Assembly: GCA_964477265.1 (NCBI GenBank)
Contig: CAYZDJ010000024.1
Location: forward strand, 1-36,546
Reading direction: 5' to 3'
Origin: CAIVPM01 sp964477265
Lineage (GTDB): Bacteria; Bacteroidota; Bacteroidia; Chitinophagales; Chitinophagaceae
Length of the DNA stretch: 36,546 nt
Shown here: positions 6,833-17,149 of the stretch, piece by piece
How the letters are laid out: every line of letters starts with the position of its first letter
How positions within the stretch are numbered: the stretch's first letter is position 1
Translations under genes and position numbers: made by a program
Notes under the pieces: generated by a model
Told to the model about the DNA's origin: nothing
What the model saw: the letters and a program-made list of their open reading frames with translations, nothing else
The model's database searches: none

Positions 6833-9800
6833 ATGAGAAATATGCTCTCTACTAAAAAAATGGTTATTAAATCTGTTGTTATTTTGTCTTTTTTACTTGC
6901 GTTTGTTAGCAAATCAAGTGCACAGTACGATATAACAGTAGGCACAGGAACAAAAGCAAATGCAAGCAATCAATTCCCTTGCCCATTGCAGGATACATTT
7001 ACAGGAAGCAGAGCACAATATTTGTTCAGGGCTTCTGAACTGAATGCTTTGGGTATGGATTCTGGTACTATTACTTCGGTTGCCTTTTTTGTTACAAAAC
7101 TTAATAGTCATTTTGGTACTATAGAGGGATTATCTATAAAAATGGGCACCACTACAACTACGGCTTTAGCTGCTGGTTCGTTTTTAACGCTTACCAATAC
7201 TAAAAATGTTTACACCACAAAAGATATAACTGTTACAAAAGGACGAAACACATTTGTTTTTGATACTACATTTGAATGGGATGGTATTAATAATTTAGTT
7301 GTAGAAGTGTGTACAGGAACCCCTACAAGTGCCAAAACATCTAATCCATCTGTTTTGCAAACTGTTGTTGCATACAATGCATCAAGAACTTATGCTGCAA
7401 ACACAACACCTCCAGCCAGCCTTTGTGGTGCTACAGGAACAAATGTAGATAGCAGCCTACGTGTAAGACCAGTTACACAATTTAACTGGATTCCAATTAA
7501 ATTTTGTGCTGGAAAACCTGTTGTTGGAGCAGTTACTGCTTCATCATTAACTGTTTGTCCAAGTATTCCTTTAACACTAACTTCTACTGGTGGAACTTAT
7601 GCTTCATTTATTACATATCAATGGCAGATTTTAGATCCAATATCTGGTTCATGGAACGAAACAAATCCATTGGATAATAGCTTATCATTAACCTTACTTC
7701 AGGATACAACACACTCTTACAGACTTAGAGCTTATTGTGCATTAGTTGATGATAGTGCATTTTCCAATGTGGTAACTGTAACTACGCCTAAAGTTCCTGG
7801 CGGAAACTACATAATTAATAAAAATCATACTGGTAACGTGTGGCCAGTAAGCGATACTTTTAAAAGCTTTAGTGCTACTGTTACTGCTATGAACTGTGGT
7901 ATCAAGTCTGCAGTTACATTCTCAGTTTTACCTGGCTCTGGTCCTTATAATGAACAAATGATTGTTAATGGTAGGATAATCAATTCTTCTGATGTAAATA
8001 CAATAACTTATTTGGGTAATGGCGAAACAATAAGTTTTAGCCCAACAAATACCAATTCAAGGGCTGTGGTTAAATTAAAAGGAGCAAAATATTTTACGTT
8101 TGACAGCCTTGTTGTAAGCACTACAGCTAATAGCACTTATGGTATAGGTTTTCAATTTCAAAACAGTGCAGATAGTAATACTGTAAAGCGTTGTATAATT
8201 AATTCTACTTCAACTGGTACTGGTTTTACAACACCAGCAAATAGTGCAGGAATTGTGATAGGTGGTACAGATGGAAGTGCAATTGGCTTAGATGTAAACT
8301 CATTGTGCGATAATATAAACATACTTAATAATACCGTTAAAGGTGCTGCTGTTGGAGTTTCAGTTTCAGGTGGTGCAGGCGGAGAAAATACTTATATTTT
8401 TGTAAAAGACAATAATATCAGGGATTTTTACCAACATGGAATTTATATTGATGGTACATATAATACAATTGTTGAACACAATATAATCAGTCGTTCTGGT
8501 ACAGCAAGTTCGCCAACTGTTGTTAATGGTATTATAGTTTCCAATTTAGACAGAAGTTTGCGTATCGTTAGAAACAGAATTCATTCTCCATTCTCTAATC
8601 AAACAACTGGCAATGCTGGTTTTAATGGTATTAATTTAAATGCAGCTAATGCAGGAACCTCGCCTGCTGCTATTCACGAATTTCATATTGCCAATAACTT
8701 GATTTATAATATTGAAGGTAATGGTTTGCAAAATGGGATATTGAATAATAATACTAGTAATGTTCAATTGTATCATAATACAGTTGCTTTGGATGATGAT
8801 TTAGGTAATCCAACTGCTGCTGCTGCAACTACAAGATGTTATTCACAAAATGCATTACCAACTTCAATAACATTGGTAAATAACTTATTTACTATAAAAA
8901 GAGGTGGTACAGCACCAAAACATTGCATACATGTTGGTAGCCCAGCTGTAGCTAACTTTAAAGATTTATCATATAATAACTATATAAATGATGCTGCAGG
9001 CGGTATCAATAACTACATTGGTTTCTGGGCATCTAACAGATTGTCGCTTGGTGACTGGATTACTGGTAGTGGTGAGACTACTGCATTAAACATACAACCT
9101 GTATATAGTGAACCAAATACTCCTAACAAAGACACAGCTAAATATAATCCATCAAACGCCTTTCTTGATGCAAAAGGAAAAGCTGTTTATGAAAAAGTGG
9201 ACATATTAGGTACTACTACAACAAGGGTTGATATTGGTTGTTATGAATTCGTACCTGCACCTTGTATTGGTACTAACTTAAACGGTATTACTGAAATTTA
9301 TATTAATAACAGAAAAGTAGTTACTGACAGTGTAATTTGTGAAGGAGTTACCATTAACCTAAAACTAAAAATTACAGGTGCAACAGGAGCTCAAACAAGC
9401 TACCAATGGGAAACTTCAAGCAATCCTTTAGTTGACTCTGCTGACTTTGGACCCTCATTGATACAACCAGATACAGTAATCGTTTCTAAGGCATTAACAT
9501 TTGCTGATACTACTCATTACTACAGGTGCAGATTGTCTTGCAGTGGTACAAATTATTATACCAACTGGAGAAAAATATCTGTTCGTCCTGCAATGGTTTC
9601 TGGTCAGTATACCATTAATTCTAATTTAACACTTTCTAATTATTTAGCTGGTCAGGCTGGTGGCGAGTTTAACAATTATGATACTGCCGTAAAAGCTATG
9701 CGTTATTGTGGTGTAACAGGTACTGGCAATATTCAGTTCAATGTTGTTCCATTATCTGGTCCATATAACGAGCAAATATTAATTGATAGCATAATAGGTG

Positions 9801-12800
9801 TAACTGTTAACAGGCAAGTTGTATTTAAAGGAAACAACACTACAATTGCATTGCCAACAACTACACCAACTTCAACAGAAAGAGCAGTATTCAAATTACA
9901 AAAAGCACATTATTTTAACTTTGATAGCATTGTGGTTGATGCATCTCAGACAACCACCTTTGGCTATGGTTTTCAGTTATTAAATAACGCTGATTCAAAC
10001 AGTATTAAAAATTGTACTATCAAGGCAAATACAAGCCTTACTAGTATTGGTTTTGCTGGTATTGTTATCAATTCAGCAGGTAATGCAAACCCTAATGCAA
10101 ATGGTAACTCATTTTGCGATGCGAACATTATTGATAATAACGTTATTAGTGGTGGATATTATGGTATAACCTTGGCTGGTGGTGCAGCTACAGCTACACC
10201 AAATGCTGACAATATCATATCAAACAATGTCATCAAAGATTTTTATAATACTGGTTTATACCTTTCTGGTACCAGAAATACAACAGTATTAAAAAATACT
10301 TTCTCTCGTCCTACAAGAACACCTGTTGCAGTTGGATATGGAATTAATTTAGCTGGTTCCCCAACGTTGTCAAGTACAATTTCAAAAAACAGGTTTACTA
10401 ATTTTTATGGTAGCGATTCAACCTTAGCAACTGGTGCTTATGGTATATATTCTAGCAATATAGATGCTACTGCTGGTAATGATGTATTTGTTGTTAACAA
10501 TGCATTCTACAACTTGGGTGGCACAGGTATTATTAATGCGATTTACAATGGCAATTCAGACTTTGTAAAATATTACCATAACTCTATTTCTATAGAAGAT
10601 ACCATTCCTGCTTCTGGTCAAACAGCAGGTTTCTATCAAACTGGTGCTGCTACTGGTTTAGTATTTAAAAATAATATCATTCATGTAAAACGTGCGGGTA
10701 CAGTTAATAAGTTTTGTATTAACATGCAAACTGTTGGTGCAACAGGCACTCAGCTAGAAACTGATTACAATGATTTTTCAATCAATACATATTTGGCAAG
10801 CAACTATGTTGGTAATTATGGAACAGGTGCTGCTGCACCTAAAAAATTATTAACTGACTGGCAAATTGCTTCATTGCAAGATGCACGTTCTGTGAGTTAT
10901 GATCCATTGTATGTTGATAGTAAAAATGGTGATTTAAGACCGCAGTTTTATTTAATAAACAATCTTGCGACAAACAATTTAGCTACCAGTGATATCCTGG
11001 ATGCAACACGTCCTAATGGCACGCCAAACAATAATGACATAGGTGCATTTGAGTTTAATGTACCACCTTGCCCAAGCCCATTATTGGCAGGTACTGCAGT
11101 GGTTACACCATCGTCTGGTATTTGTTTAGAGGAAAAAATTACTTTATCATTAACTGGCGGTTCACCTGTTGGTCAAATTAATTTCCAATGGCAGGATTCA
11201 ACTGATGGCAGCACATGGCAAAACTTAGGACCTTTAAATTACAGTTCAAATTATGATACTGTTTCTTCTTTAAGAAACTATTACAGGTGCATTGTAACCT
11301 GTGCTGCTAGTGGTGCTAGTGCAATATCTACAACTGCTGTATTAAACTTAAATAATATTTTGCCAAAAGGCACTTATTACATAGACATTAGTCATGCACC
11401 TACAAATTCGCCATATAATCCAGGTGATACCCTGAAAACCTTTAATGAGGCTGTTGTTGCTATGCAATGTGGTATTCGCGGTAGTGTAGTATTTGAAGTA
11501 TTACCAGGCATTTATAATGAGCAGGTAAGAATGCCATATATACCAGGTACAAGTGCTAGCAGAACAATTACTTTCCAGGGATATAATCAAAATGCTGGTG
11601 GTGCTACTTTAACTTTTGCACCAACTACAACTAACTATACCCTGAAGTTTGATAGCTCATTGTATGTTACATTTAAAGAATTGAACATTGAGAACACAGA
11701 TATCGCAAATGGAAGGGTGGTTGAGTTTTCTAATAAATCAAGTAACAGTTCTTTACTAAACTGTAATATCGATGCAAGAAAAACTTCAACTTCAACAACA
11801 GCTAATTCTGCAGTTTATGCTGCTGCCTTTAAAGGTAAAAACATAACAATAAAAGGTAATACCATCAACAATGGTTCAAATGGCATTTACTTTTCTGGTG
11901 TTAATCAAAATGCAGGAAACCTTACTATTCCTGGACATTTAATTGATAGCAACTACATTAATACTCCTTTTGGAAATGGTATTCACTTAGAGTTTACTGA
12001 TAAAATGGTAGCTTCAAGAAATACTATAGTTTACCATGGCGAGACTACACCAAATATGTCTGGTATCTATGCAAGGTACTGCGATAGTGGATTTGTTTTG
12101 AAAAACAACAAAGTAACCTTAGACACTATTGTTAATGCTGCTTTTGGTATTCAAATCTTAAATTCAAGAAACAGAATTAAAACTGGTTTTGCCCAAATAA
12201 ACGGTAATCAGGTATATGCCAATACAGCTAACTTAGCTAAAATAATTGGTTTATCTATTGCAACTTGCGATAGTATGATGGTTAAAAATAATGTGATTGG
12301 TATTAATAGTGCAGGTCCTGTTTCTTATGGTTTAGCAAATACAAGCAATGTTGCAAATACTACAGTGTTATATTATAACAACACAGTTCAAATGACTGTT
12401 AACGATACAACTTGTAATGCTGCACATTTAATACAGGCAAATGCAGGGAAACATATTTTGGCTAATAATATTTTCTCTAATACTGGTGGTGGTAAAGCGT
12501 TATACATGAATCCTAGCTCTAACTTTAGCAGCAACTATAACATGTTATATGCTACTGGTAAAAATTTAGTGGGCACAGGTGGGCCAACAGCATACTACCA
12601 AACCATTACTCAATGGCGTAAATCAAATAACCAGGATAAATGGTCAATAGTTTATAAACCATCATTTATGGCTGATACAGATTTAAGACCAGCATTGGAT
12701 AGTGCTGATGTTTGGGCAATGCATGGTCGTGGAAACCAGATTAAAGGAAACACAACTGATATAAATGATCAAAATCGTCCAGACTCTTTAAGAGGAGGTG

Positions 12801-15800
12801 TGCCTGATTTGGGAGCTTATGAATTTTTCCCAACAGCTCAGCCAAAAATATTGCCTTCTATACCAGCTACACCAACAGCCAATACAGAACAGGTATTTTA
12901 TTTTGGTAGCGATACTGTAATGAGAATTAAATGGGATGCTACGCCACCTGCAAGTTGCGATGTAAAAAGGTATAGTGGTGTAATTGAAGGTCATGGAATT
13001 AAAAAACAAGGTTGGTGCGACTCTATGTACTTCTATGTTAAAGTAGATGTGCCTACGGGTTATGCTAAAGGAAATGTAAAATTAAGCTATATAGACCCTT
13101 GGTTAAATACTTTCCCTACATCTGCTTGCCAAGCTACAGAGTACCAGATTGGCTTAGCTAAAACAGACGTAAATAATATTTGGAATGTAGGTAGGAACAG
13201 CAGAAACGACAGGGCTAAGAAAACTATTTATGAAAATGATGTGGTAGTATTTAATAAATTTACAGGTTTGTATAATAAATACACTCCTCCAGAATTGCCT
13301 TGCAGTGGCGATACCAGCAATACAGGTAAAGATTTCTGGTTGGCTTATCCTTCAAACCAGTTAAATGATGGCGAAACTTTCCAACTATATTTATCTGCAA
13401 AAGATAATTCTTCATCTGTCAAAGTTTGGGTGCCAACAACTGGCTATATAATATGGGAAGGTACAGTGCCTGCAGGTACTGTACAAGTAATTCCTTCACT
13501 AAACCCTGTTGTGGGTATTCCTCAATTTTTACGTAAGCAAAATAGTGGTAAATGGACAGATGCTATACAAGTTATAAGTGAAGAACCTATTGCAGCGTAT
13601 GCACATTGCTGGGGCTCTACATCATCTGGTGCAACTATGTTAATGCCAGCATGCACTTGGGGTTATGAATATAAAATGCTTGGCTATCATCAAAACTGGG
13701 GTGGTTGGAGTTATTCATCTTATTTTGTTGTCGCAAATCAGGACAATACAAGAATTGCATTTTCTAACGTTGTAAACACACAAGGTGTACCACAAATAGA
13801 TACTGTAACTTTAAATGAAGGTGAATGGTATCAGGTATTGGCTAATTCTTCAAACGAAGATTTGTCTGGTAGCCTTGTAAAAGCTGTACCAAATGCACAG
13901 GGTAAGTGCTATCCATTTGCTATGTTTAGTGGAGATACAAGAACCTTAAACAGCCATCCTTGCGGTGGAGGTGGTGATTTTGCAATTTCTCAAAACTTTG
14001 CTGCTAGTGCATGGGGCAAAAAGTTTTTAACTGCTCCAACATCTCAGTCAGGTGGTGCTGCTAACAAAGAGAAAAATTTATTCAGAATTGCATTAAAAGA
14101 TGGAAACCAGGTTGTAAAAGTAAATGGTACACAAATTTATCCAATAGGCGTACCGCCTACCTGTGTTGAAAATTTCTCTATCAGTCCAACCATAATTCCA
14201 GGAACTGCTACACCAGCATATATATCATTTGAAAGTATTTGTGATAACTATATCGAATCTGACAGACCAATGATGATTTGCCAATTCTTAAGTGGTGCAT
14301 GTTCTGGAAATGGTGATCCTGATATGGCATTCATCAGTCCATTGGAACAAGGTATCCGCGAGATAAATTTCTATAGAAATACTACAGAAACTATTACTGC
14401 CAATGTATTAACACTTATAGGCTCGGTTAAAGATACACCAACTATTTGTGAAAGTGCTCCAGGTGGACCTTGCGTTGGTACTACATGGACTTTGGTAAGA
14501 CCTCATACTTACTATCCTGGCAAAAATGTATATATTAAACATTGGCCAACTGCAGCACAACGCCAAGTAAGTGTTAAGAGCGAGAAAGATTCTGTATTTA
14601 CAGCTATTACCTATGGTTTGGGTAATGTTGAGAGTTACATGTACAATGCAGGTACAAATATTTTAAGCTATTTCCCACCACCACCTAATCCTTGTAATAA
14701 AGATATTCCTGAAGACTCTTGTAGGGAATACACATGTAGTAAAACACAGTTTCAGTTAAAAACTGCAATTGCAGTGTTGGTTCCAGATTCTATTAAAGTG
14801 CTTCTAAGTGGTGTACCTGGCTTACTACCAAATAAAGATATAGTATTGAAAAAACCATATACCAATTTAACTTACTCTGTAAGGGGTAATGGAGATTCTG
14901 TTTGGTATTTTACTTTACCTGGCTATTACACCATTGATACACCTGGTAATTATAAAATAACGTTCCAATTGTGGCATCCTGATGTTGAGGGTTGTGATAA
15001 AAAATTAGAATGGCAACAAGAGTTACGTGTATTTGCATCACCACAAATAGGCTTCACATATTCACCAAATCCTATTTGTCCAAATACAACAGTAAACTTT
15101 GTAGCAGGAACCAGTGATCCAGGTTCTCTTGTACCTGTGCATGATTGGAGTTGGAGTTCGAGCACTTATGGTATAAAGGCAGATACGCTTACAACAAATA
15201 CCTATTCCTTCCTTTATGGAAATGCTGGAACAGATACTGTTAAATTATATGTAAGAACTGCTGATTATTGTGTTGGTGATACGTCTCAACTATTAACTAT
15301 TAATCCTAATCCTGTAGTTACTGTAGTTAAAGATTCTATTCATGCATGTGCTGGAGGAAATGTTACATTCAACATACAATCTCCATTATTGGGTGCTGTA
15401 TATACAATGTATGATGCACCAACAGGTGGTAGCGTTGTAAAGGTTGATACTGCATTTACATTTAATAATGTTACTACCGATGCTACTTATTACATAGGTG
15501 TTGTTTCTGCAACAGGTTGTACAAGTGTTGACAGAAAAGCTGTTAAGATTAAGGTAACTCAGTTGCCAGTTCCTACAGCAACACCAACAACTGTTACAGC
15601 ATGTATTGGCACAAGTGCATCTTTTGATGTTACCAATACGCAGCCAAACGTAAATTATAATTGGTATGATGCTGCAACAGGTGGCACACAAGTAGCGAGT
15701 GGAATTAATTTTGTAATTCCTAATGTTACTGCAAGTGCTACTTATTATTTAGAAGCAAGTGAAAATGGTTGTGCGAGTGCAACTCGTTTCCCTGTAAGTT

Positions 15801-16897
15801 TAGTAGCAGCTGCACCGCCAAGCTTAGCAGTAGTAAAATTAAAAGATACTGTATGTACAGGCGAGCCTGCAACATTTAGCATTTTAAACCCTGATCCAAA
15901 TGTAACATATAATTGGTATACTGCTTTAACTGGTGGTACAGCAACCAATGGCACAAGCTATACAATCAATCCAACAACAGTTAGTGGTTCTTATTATGTA
16001 AGTGCAACTTCTGTTAACGGTTGTACAACTTCACCAAGGTTGCAAGTAGATTTAACAGTTAAAATAAGACCAGTGGTTACTGTTGTTAAACCTGATAGTG
16101 TAACATTATGTAAAGGATTAACACAAACATTTGCAATACAAAATCCAATGGCAGGAGCTGTATATAATTGGTACAACCAATCTGCTGGAGGTGCTTTGGT
16201 TCAATCAAATGCTACATCATTTACAACACCACCATTGGTAGCAGGTGATACTACTTATTATGTTGATGGTGAAAAAGATGGTTGTGTTAGCTTTACAAGA
16301 GCTACAGTTAAAATTAAAGCTTTACAAGAATTAGATACAACAAGTGTTACAGGTACTAAGGTAGAAACTAACTACATTAAATTTAGTTGGACTTCAGTGC
16401 CTAATGCAACTGGTTATGTTATTTCGGTATCAGTTAATGGTGCATTGCCAGCAACTGTAACAACCTATGGCAGCACAACATTATCACATACAATAAACAA
16501 TCTGTTACCAGGCGATACAGCATGGGCAACTGTTACTGCTTTGGGTATTAATCCTTGTCAAAACAGTGTATCAAGGGCTGCATTTGGTAAAACAGTGTTC
16601 AATTCAACTTATTATCCAAACTCATTTACACCAAATGGCGATGGTAAAAATGATAAGATTGTAATATGTGGTTCATCTGTAAAAGACATTAAGTATTCAG
16701 TATATAACCAATGGGGAGAAAAAATATGGGAGGTATCTGGTTTAACTACTGTAGATGCCAATGGTTGTTATTTATTATGGGATGGAACACAGCGTGGAGT
16801 GATGCAACCAGTAGGTGTGTACATGTTCACCAGTAAAATTACTTTCCTTGATGGAAAAGTTGAAGAGAAAAAAGGTACAATTAATTTGTTAAGATAG
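6833..16897 (+). CDS. giant T9SS-exported multidomain protein: triple beta-helix modules, IgGFc-binding-like domain, Ig-like repeats, CHU_C
   Basis: This 3354-residue exported protein starts with a signal peptide (about 1-30, ending KSSAQ). In order it has an N-terminal beta domain (30-230) and an Ig-like domain, then three modules of about 600 residues. Each module pairs an Ig-like linker with a parallel beta-helix that opens G.Y.I, contains GPYNEQ or GIYNEQ and closes D[IL]G.[YF]EF. Next come a unique stretch (2003-2155), an internal IgGFc-binding-like domain (about 2158-2605, GKDFWLAYPSNQ, AYAHCWGSTSSGATMLMP), a PKD-like domain (2737-2830), four 84-residue Ig-like CHU_C-associated repeats (2828-3163), an FnIII-like domain (3167-3253) and a type B T9SS sorting domain (3260-3354, YYPNSFTPNGDGKNDK...WDGTQ...INLLR). 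It is probably a cell-surface or released adhesin. Its ligand is unknown. It is followed by a terminator and a paralogous giant. Confidence 0.93.
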   Translation: MRNMLSTKKMVIKSVVILSFLLAFVSKSSAQYDITVGTGTKANASNQFPCPLQDTFTGSRAQYLFRASELNALGMDSGTITSVAFFVTKLNSHFGTIEGLSIKMGTTTTTALAAGSFLTLTNTKNVYTTKDITVTKGRNTFVFDTTFEWDGINNLVVEVCTGTPTSAKTSNPSVLQTVVAYNASRTYAANTTPPASLCGATGTNVDSSLRVRPVTQFNWIPIKFCAGKPVVGAVTASSLTVCPSIPLTLTSTGGTYASFITYQWQILDPISGSWNETNPLDNSLSLTLLQDTTHSYRLRAYCALVDDSAFSNVVTVTTPKVPGGNYIINKNHTGNVWPVSDTFKSFSATVTAMNCGIKSAVTFSVLPGSGPYNEQMIVNGRIINSSDVNTITYLGNGETISFSPTNTNSRAVVKLKGAKYFTFDSLVVSTTANSTYGIGFQFQNSADSNTVKRCIINSTSTGTGFTTPANSAGIVIGGTDGSAIGLDVNSLCDNINILNNTVKGAAVGVSVSGGAGGENTYIFVKDNNIRDFYQHGIYIDGTYNTIVEHNIISRSGTASSPTVVNGIIVSNLDRSLRIVRNRIHSPFSNQTTGNAGFNGINLNAANAGTSPAAIHEFHIANNLIYNIEGNGLQNGILNNNTSNVQLYHNTVALDDDLGNPTAAAATTRCYSQNALPTSITLVNNLFTIKRGGTAPKHCIHVGSPAVANFKDLSYNNYINDAAGGINNYIGFWASNRLSLGDWITGSGETTALNIQPVYSEPNTPNKDTAKYNPSNAFLDAKGKAVYEKVDILGTTTTRVDIGCYEFVPAPCIGTNLNGITEIYINNRKVVTDSVICEGVTINLKLKITGATGAQTSYQWETSSNPLVDSADFGPSLIQPDTVIVSKALTFADTTHYYRCRLSCSGTNYYTNWRKISVRPAMVSGQYTINSNLTLSNYLAGQAGGEFNNYDTAVKAMRYCGVTGTGNIQFNVVPLSGPYNEQILIDSIIGVTVNRQVVFKGNNTTIALPTTTPTSTERAVFKLQKAHYFNFDSIVVDASQTTTFGYGFQLLNNADSNSIKNCTIKANTSLTSIGFAGIVINSAGNANPNANGNSFCDANIIDNNVISGGYYGITLAGGAATATPNADNIISNNVIKDFYNTGLYLSGTRNTTVLKNTFSRPTRTPVAVGYGINLAGSPTLSSTISKNRFTNFYGSDSTLATGAYGIYSSNIDATAGNDVFVVNNAFYNLGGTGIINAIYNGNSDFVKYYHNSISIEDTIPASGQTAGFYQTGAATGLVFKNNIIHVKRAGTVNKFCINMQTVGATGTQLETDYNDFSINTYLASNYVGNYGTGAAAPKKLLTDWQIASLQDARSVSYDPLYVDSKNGDLRPQFYLINNLATNNLATSDILDATRPNGTPNNNDIGAFEFNVPPCPSPLLAGTAVVTPSSGICLEEKITLSLTGGSPVGQINFQWQDSTDGSTWQNLGPLNYSSNYDTVSSLRNYYRCIVTCAASGASAISTTAVLNLNNILPKGTYYIDISHAPTNSPYNPGDTLKTFNEAVVAMQCGIRGSVVFEVLPGIYNEQVRMPYIPGTSASRTITFQGYNQNAGGATLTFAPTTTNYTLKFDSSLYVTFKELNIENTDIANGRVVEFSNKSSNSSLLNCNIDARKTSTSTTANSAVYAAAFKGKNITIKGNTINNGSNGIYFSGVNQNAGNLTIPGHLIDSNYINTPFGNGIHLEFTDKMVASRNTIVYHGETTPNMSGIYARYCDSGFVLKNNKVTLDTIVNAAFGIQILNSRNRIKTGFAQINGNQVYANTANLAKIIGLSIATCDSMMVKNNVIGINSAGPVSYGLANTSNVANTTVLYYNNTVQMTVNDTTCNAAHLIQANAGKHILANNIFSNTGGGKALYMNPSSNFSSNYNMLYATGKNLVGTGGPTAYYQTITQWRKSNNQDKWSIVYKPSFMADTDLRPALDSADVWAMHGRGNQIKGNTTDINDQNRPDSLRGGVPDLGAYEFFPTAQPKILPSIPATPTANTEQVFYFGSDTVMRIKWDATPPASCDVKRYSGVIEGHGIKKQGWCDSMYFYVKVDVPTGYAKGNVKLSYIDPWLNTFPTSACQATEYQIGLAKTDVNNIWNVGRNSRNDRAKKTIYENDVVVFNKFTGLYNKYTPPELPCSGDTSNTGKDFWLAYPSNQLNDGETFQLYLSAKDNSSSVKVWVPTTGYIIWEGTVPAGTVQVIPSLNPVVGIPQFLRKQNSGKWTDAIQVISEEPIAAYAHCWGSTSSGATMLMPACTWGYEYKMLGYHQNWGGWSYSSYFVVANQDNTRIAFSNVVNTQGVPQIDTVTLNEGEWYQVLANSSNEDLSGSLVKAVPNAQGKCYPFAMFSGDTRTLNSHPCGGGGDFAISQNFAASAWGKKFLTAPTSQSGGAANKEKNLFRIALKDGNQVVKVNGTQIYPIGVPPTCVENFSISPTIIPGTATPAYISFESICDNYIESDRPMMICQFLSGACSGNGDPDMAFISPLEQGIREINFYRNTTETITANVLTLIGSVKDTPTICESAPGGPCVGTTWTLVRPHTYYPGKNVYIKHWPTAAQRQVSVKSEKDSVFTAITYGLGNVESYMYNAGTNILSYFPPPPNPCNKDIPEDSCREYTCSKTQFQLKTAIAVLVPDSIKVLLSGVPGLLPNKDIVLKKPYTNLTYSVRGNGDSVWYFTLPGYYTIDTPGNYKITFQLWHPDVEGCDKKLEWQQELRVFASPQIGFTYSPNPICPNTTVNFVAGTSDPGSLVPVHDWSWSSSTYGIKADTLTTNTYSFLYGNAGTDTVKLYVRTADYCVGDTSQLLTINPNPVVTVVKDSIHACAGGNVTFNIQSPLLGAVYTMYDAPTGGSVVKVDTAFTFNNVTTDATYYIGVVSATGCTSVDRKAVKIKVTQLPVPTATPTTVTACIGTSASFDVTNTQPNVNYNWYDAATGGTQVASGINFVIPNVTASATYYLEASENGCASATRFPVSLVAAAPPSLAVVKLKDTVCTGEPATFSILNPDPNVTYNWYTALTGGTATNGTSYTINPTTVSGSYYVSATSVNGCTTSPRLQVDLTVKIRPVVTVVKPDSVTLCKGLTQTFAIQNPMAGAVYNWYNQSAGGALVQSNATSFTTPPLVAGDTTYYVDGEKDGCVSFTRATVKIKALQELDTTSVTGTKVETNYIKFSWTSVPNATGYVISVSVNGALPATVTTYGSTTLSHTINNLLPGDTAWATVTALGINPCQNSVSRAAFGKTVFNSTYYPNSFTPNGDGKNDKIVICGSSVKDIKYSVYNQWGEKIWEVSGLTTVDANGCYLLWDGTQRGVMQPVGVYMFTSKITFLDGKVEEKKGTINLLR
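7795..12830 (+). repeat. three tandem coding modules (Ig-like linker plus parallel beta-helix)
   Basis: Helix modules begin near 7795 (GGNYIINKNHTG), 9598 (SGQYTINSNLTLS) and 11365 (KGTYYIDISHAP), a spacing of about 1.8 kb, and end near 9255, 11060 and 12830 with DIGCYEF, DIGAFEF and DLGAYEF. The intervening 100 or so residues form Ig-like domains with paired cysteines (YYRCRLSC, YYRCIVTC). The repetition is at protein level; DNA identity between modules is low, so the duplication is old. Confidence 0.8.
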
Positions 16898-16926
16898 GAA
16901 TACGAAATAGAAATATAGATTCTTTA

Positions 16927-16966
16927 AAATGTTTGCCAACCTTTATACAAGGGTTGGCAAACATTT
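16927..16966 (+). terminator. terminator-like hairpin after giant gene 1
   Basis: AAATGTTTGCCAACC (16927-16941) pairs perfectly over 15 bp with GGTTGGCAAACATTT (16952-16966) around a 10-nt loop. It lies 29 nt after the stop codon of giant gene 1 and only a weak T-tract follows. It separates the two giant transcription units, consistent with each having its own upstream element. Confidence 0.75.
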
Positions 16967-17097
16967 GTTAAATAATACAGTAATATTGAACATTTTTGTT
17001 AAAATAATATGGCATTTTTAATGATAGAAAGTCATGAATATTTTTAAAAAGTAAGTCAATATTATAGGGAATAAATAATTAATAATTTTTTAAATAT

Positions 17098-17126
17098 CAG
17101 GCAACGTTTTATACTTTTTATGGCTC
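17098..17126 (+). promoter_or_regulatory. 29-nt conserved element, ECF-promoter-like, upstream of giant gene 2
   Basis: This is the second copy of the element found at 6670-6698. GGCAAC (17100-17105), a 15-nt T-rich spacer and TGGCTC (17121-17126) are in identical register. It ends 23 nt before ATG 17150. An in-frame ATG at 17120 lies inside the element. If the element is a promoter, transcription would start after that ATG, which makes 17150 the real start. Confidence 0.62.
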
Positions 17127-17149
17127 AATATATAAGCAAAATACATTTT

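Noticed and set aside
15386..15691. Open frames antisense to the giant genes, such as this one of about 100 codons on the minus strand
   Set aside because: Their composition (Cys- and Ile-rich, no signal or domain) is what antisense translation of Thr/Asn/Gly-rich repeats produces; no independent promoter or homology is visible.
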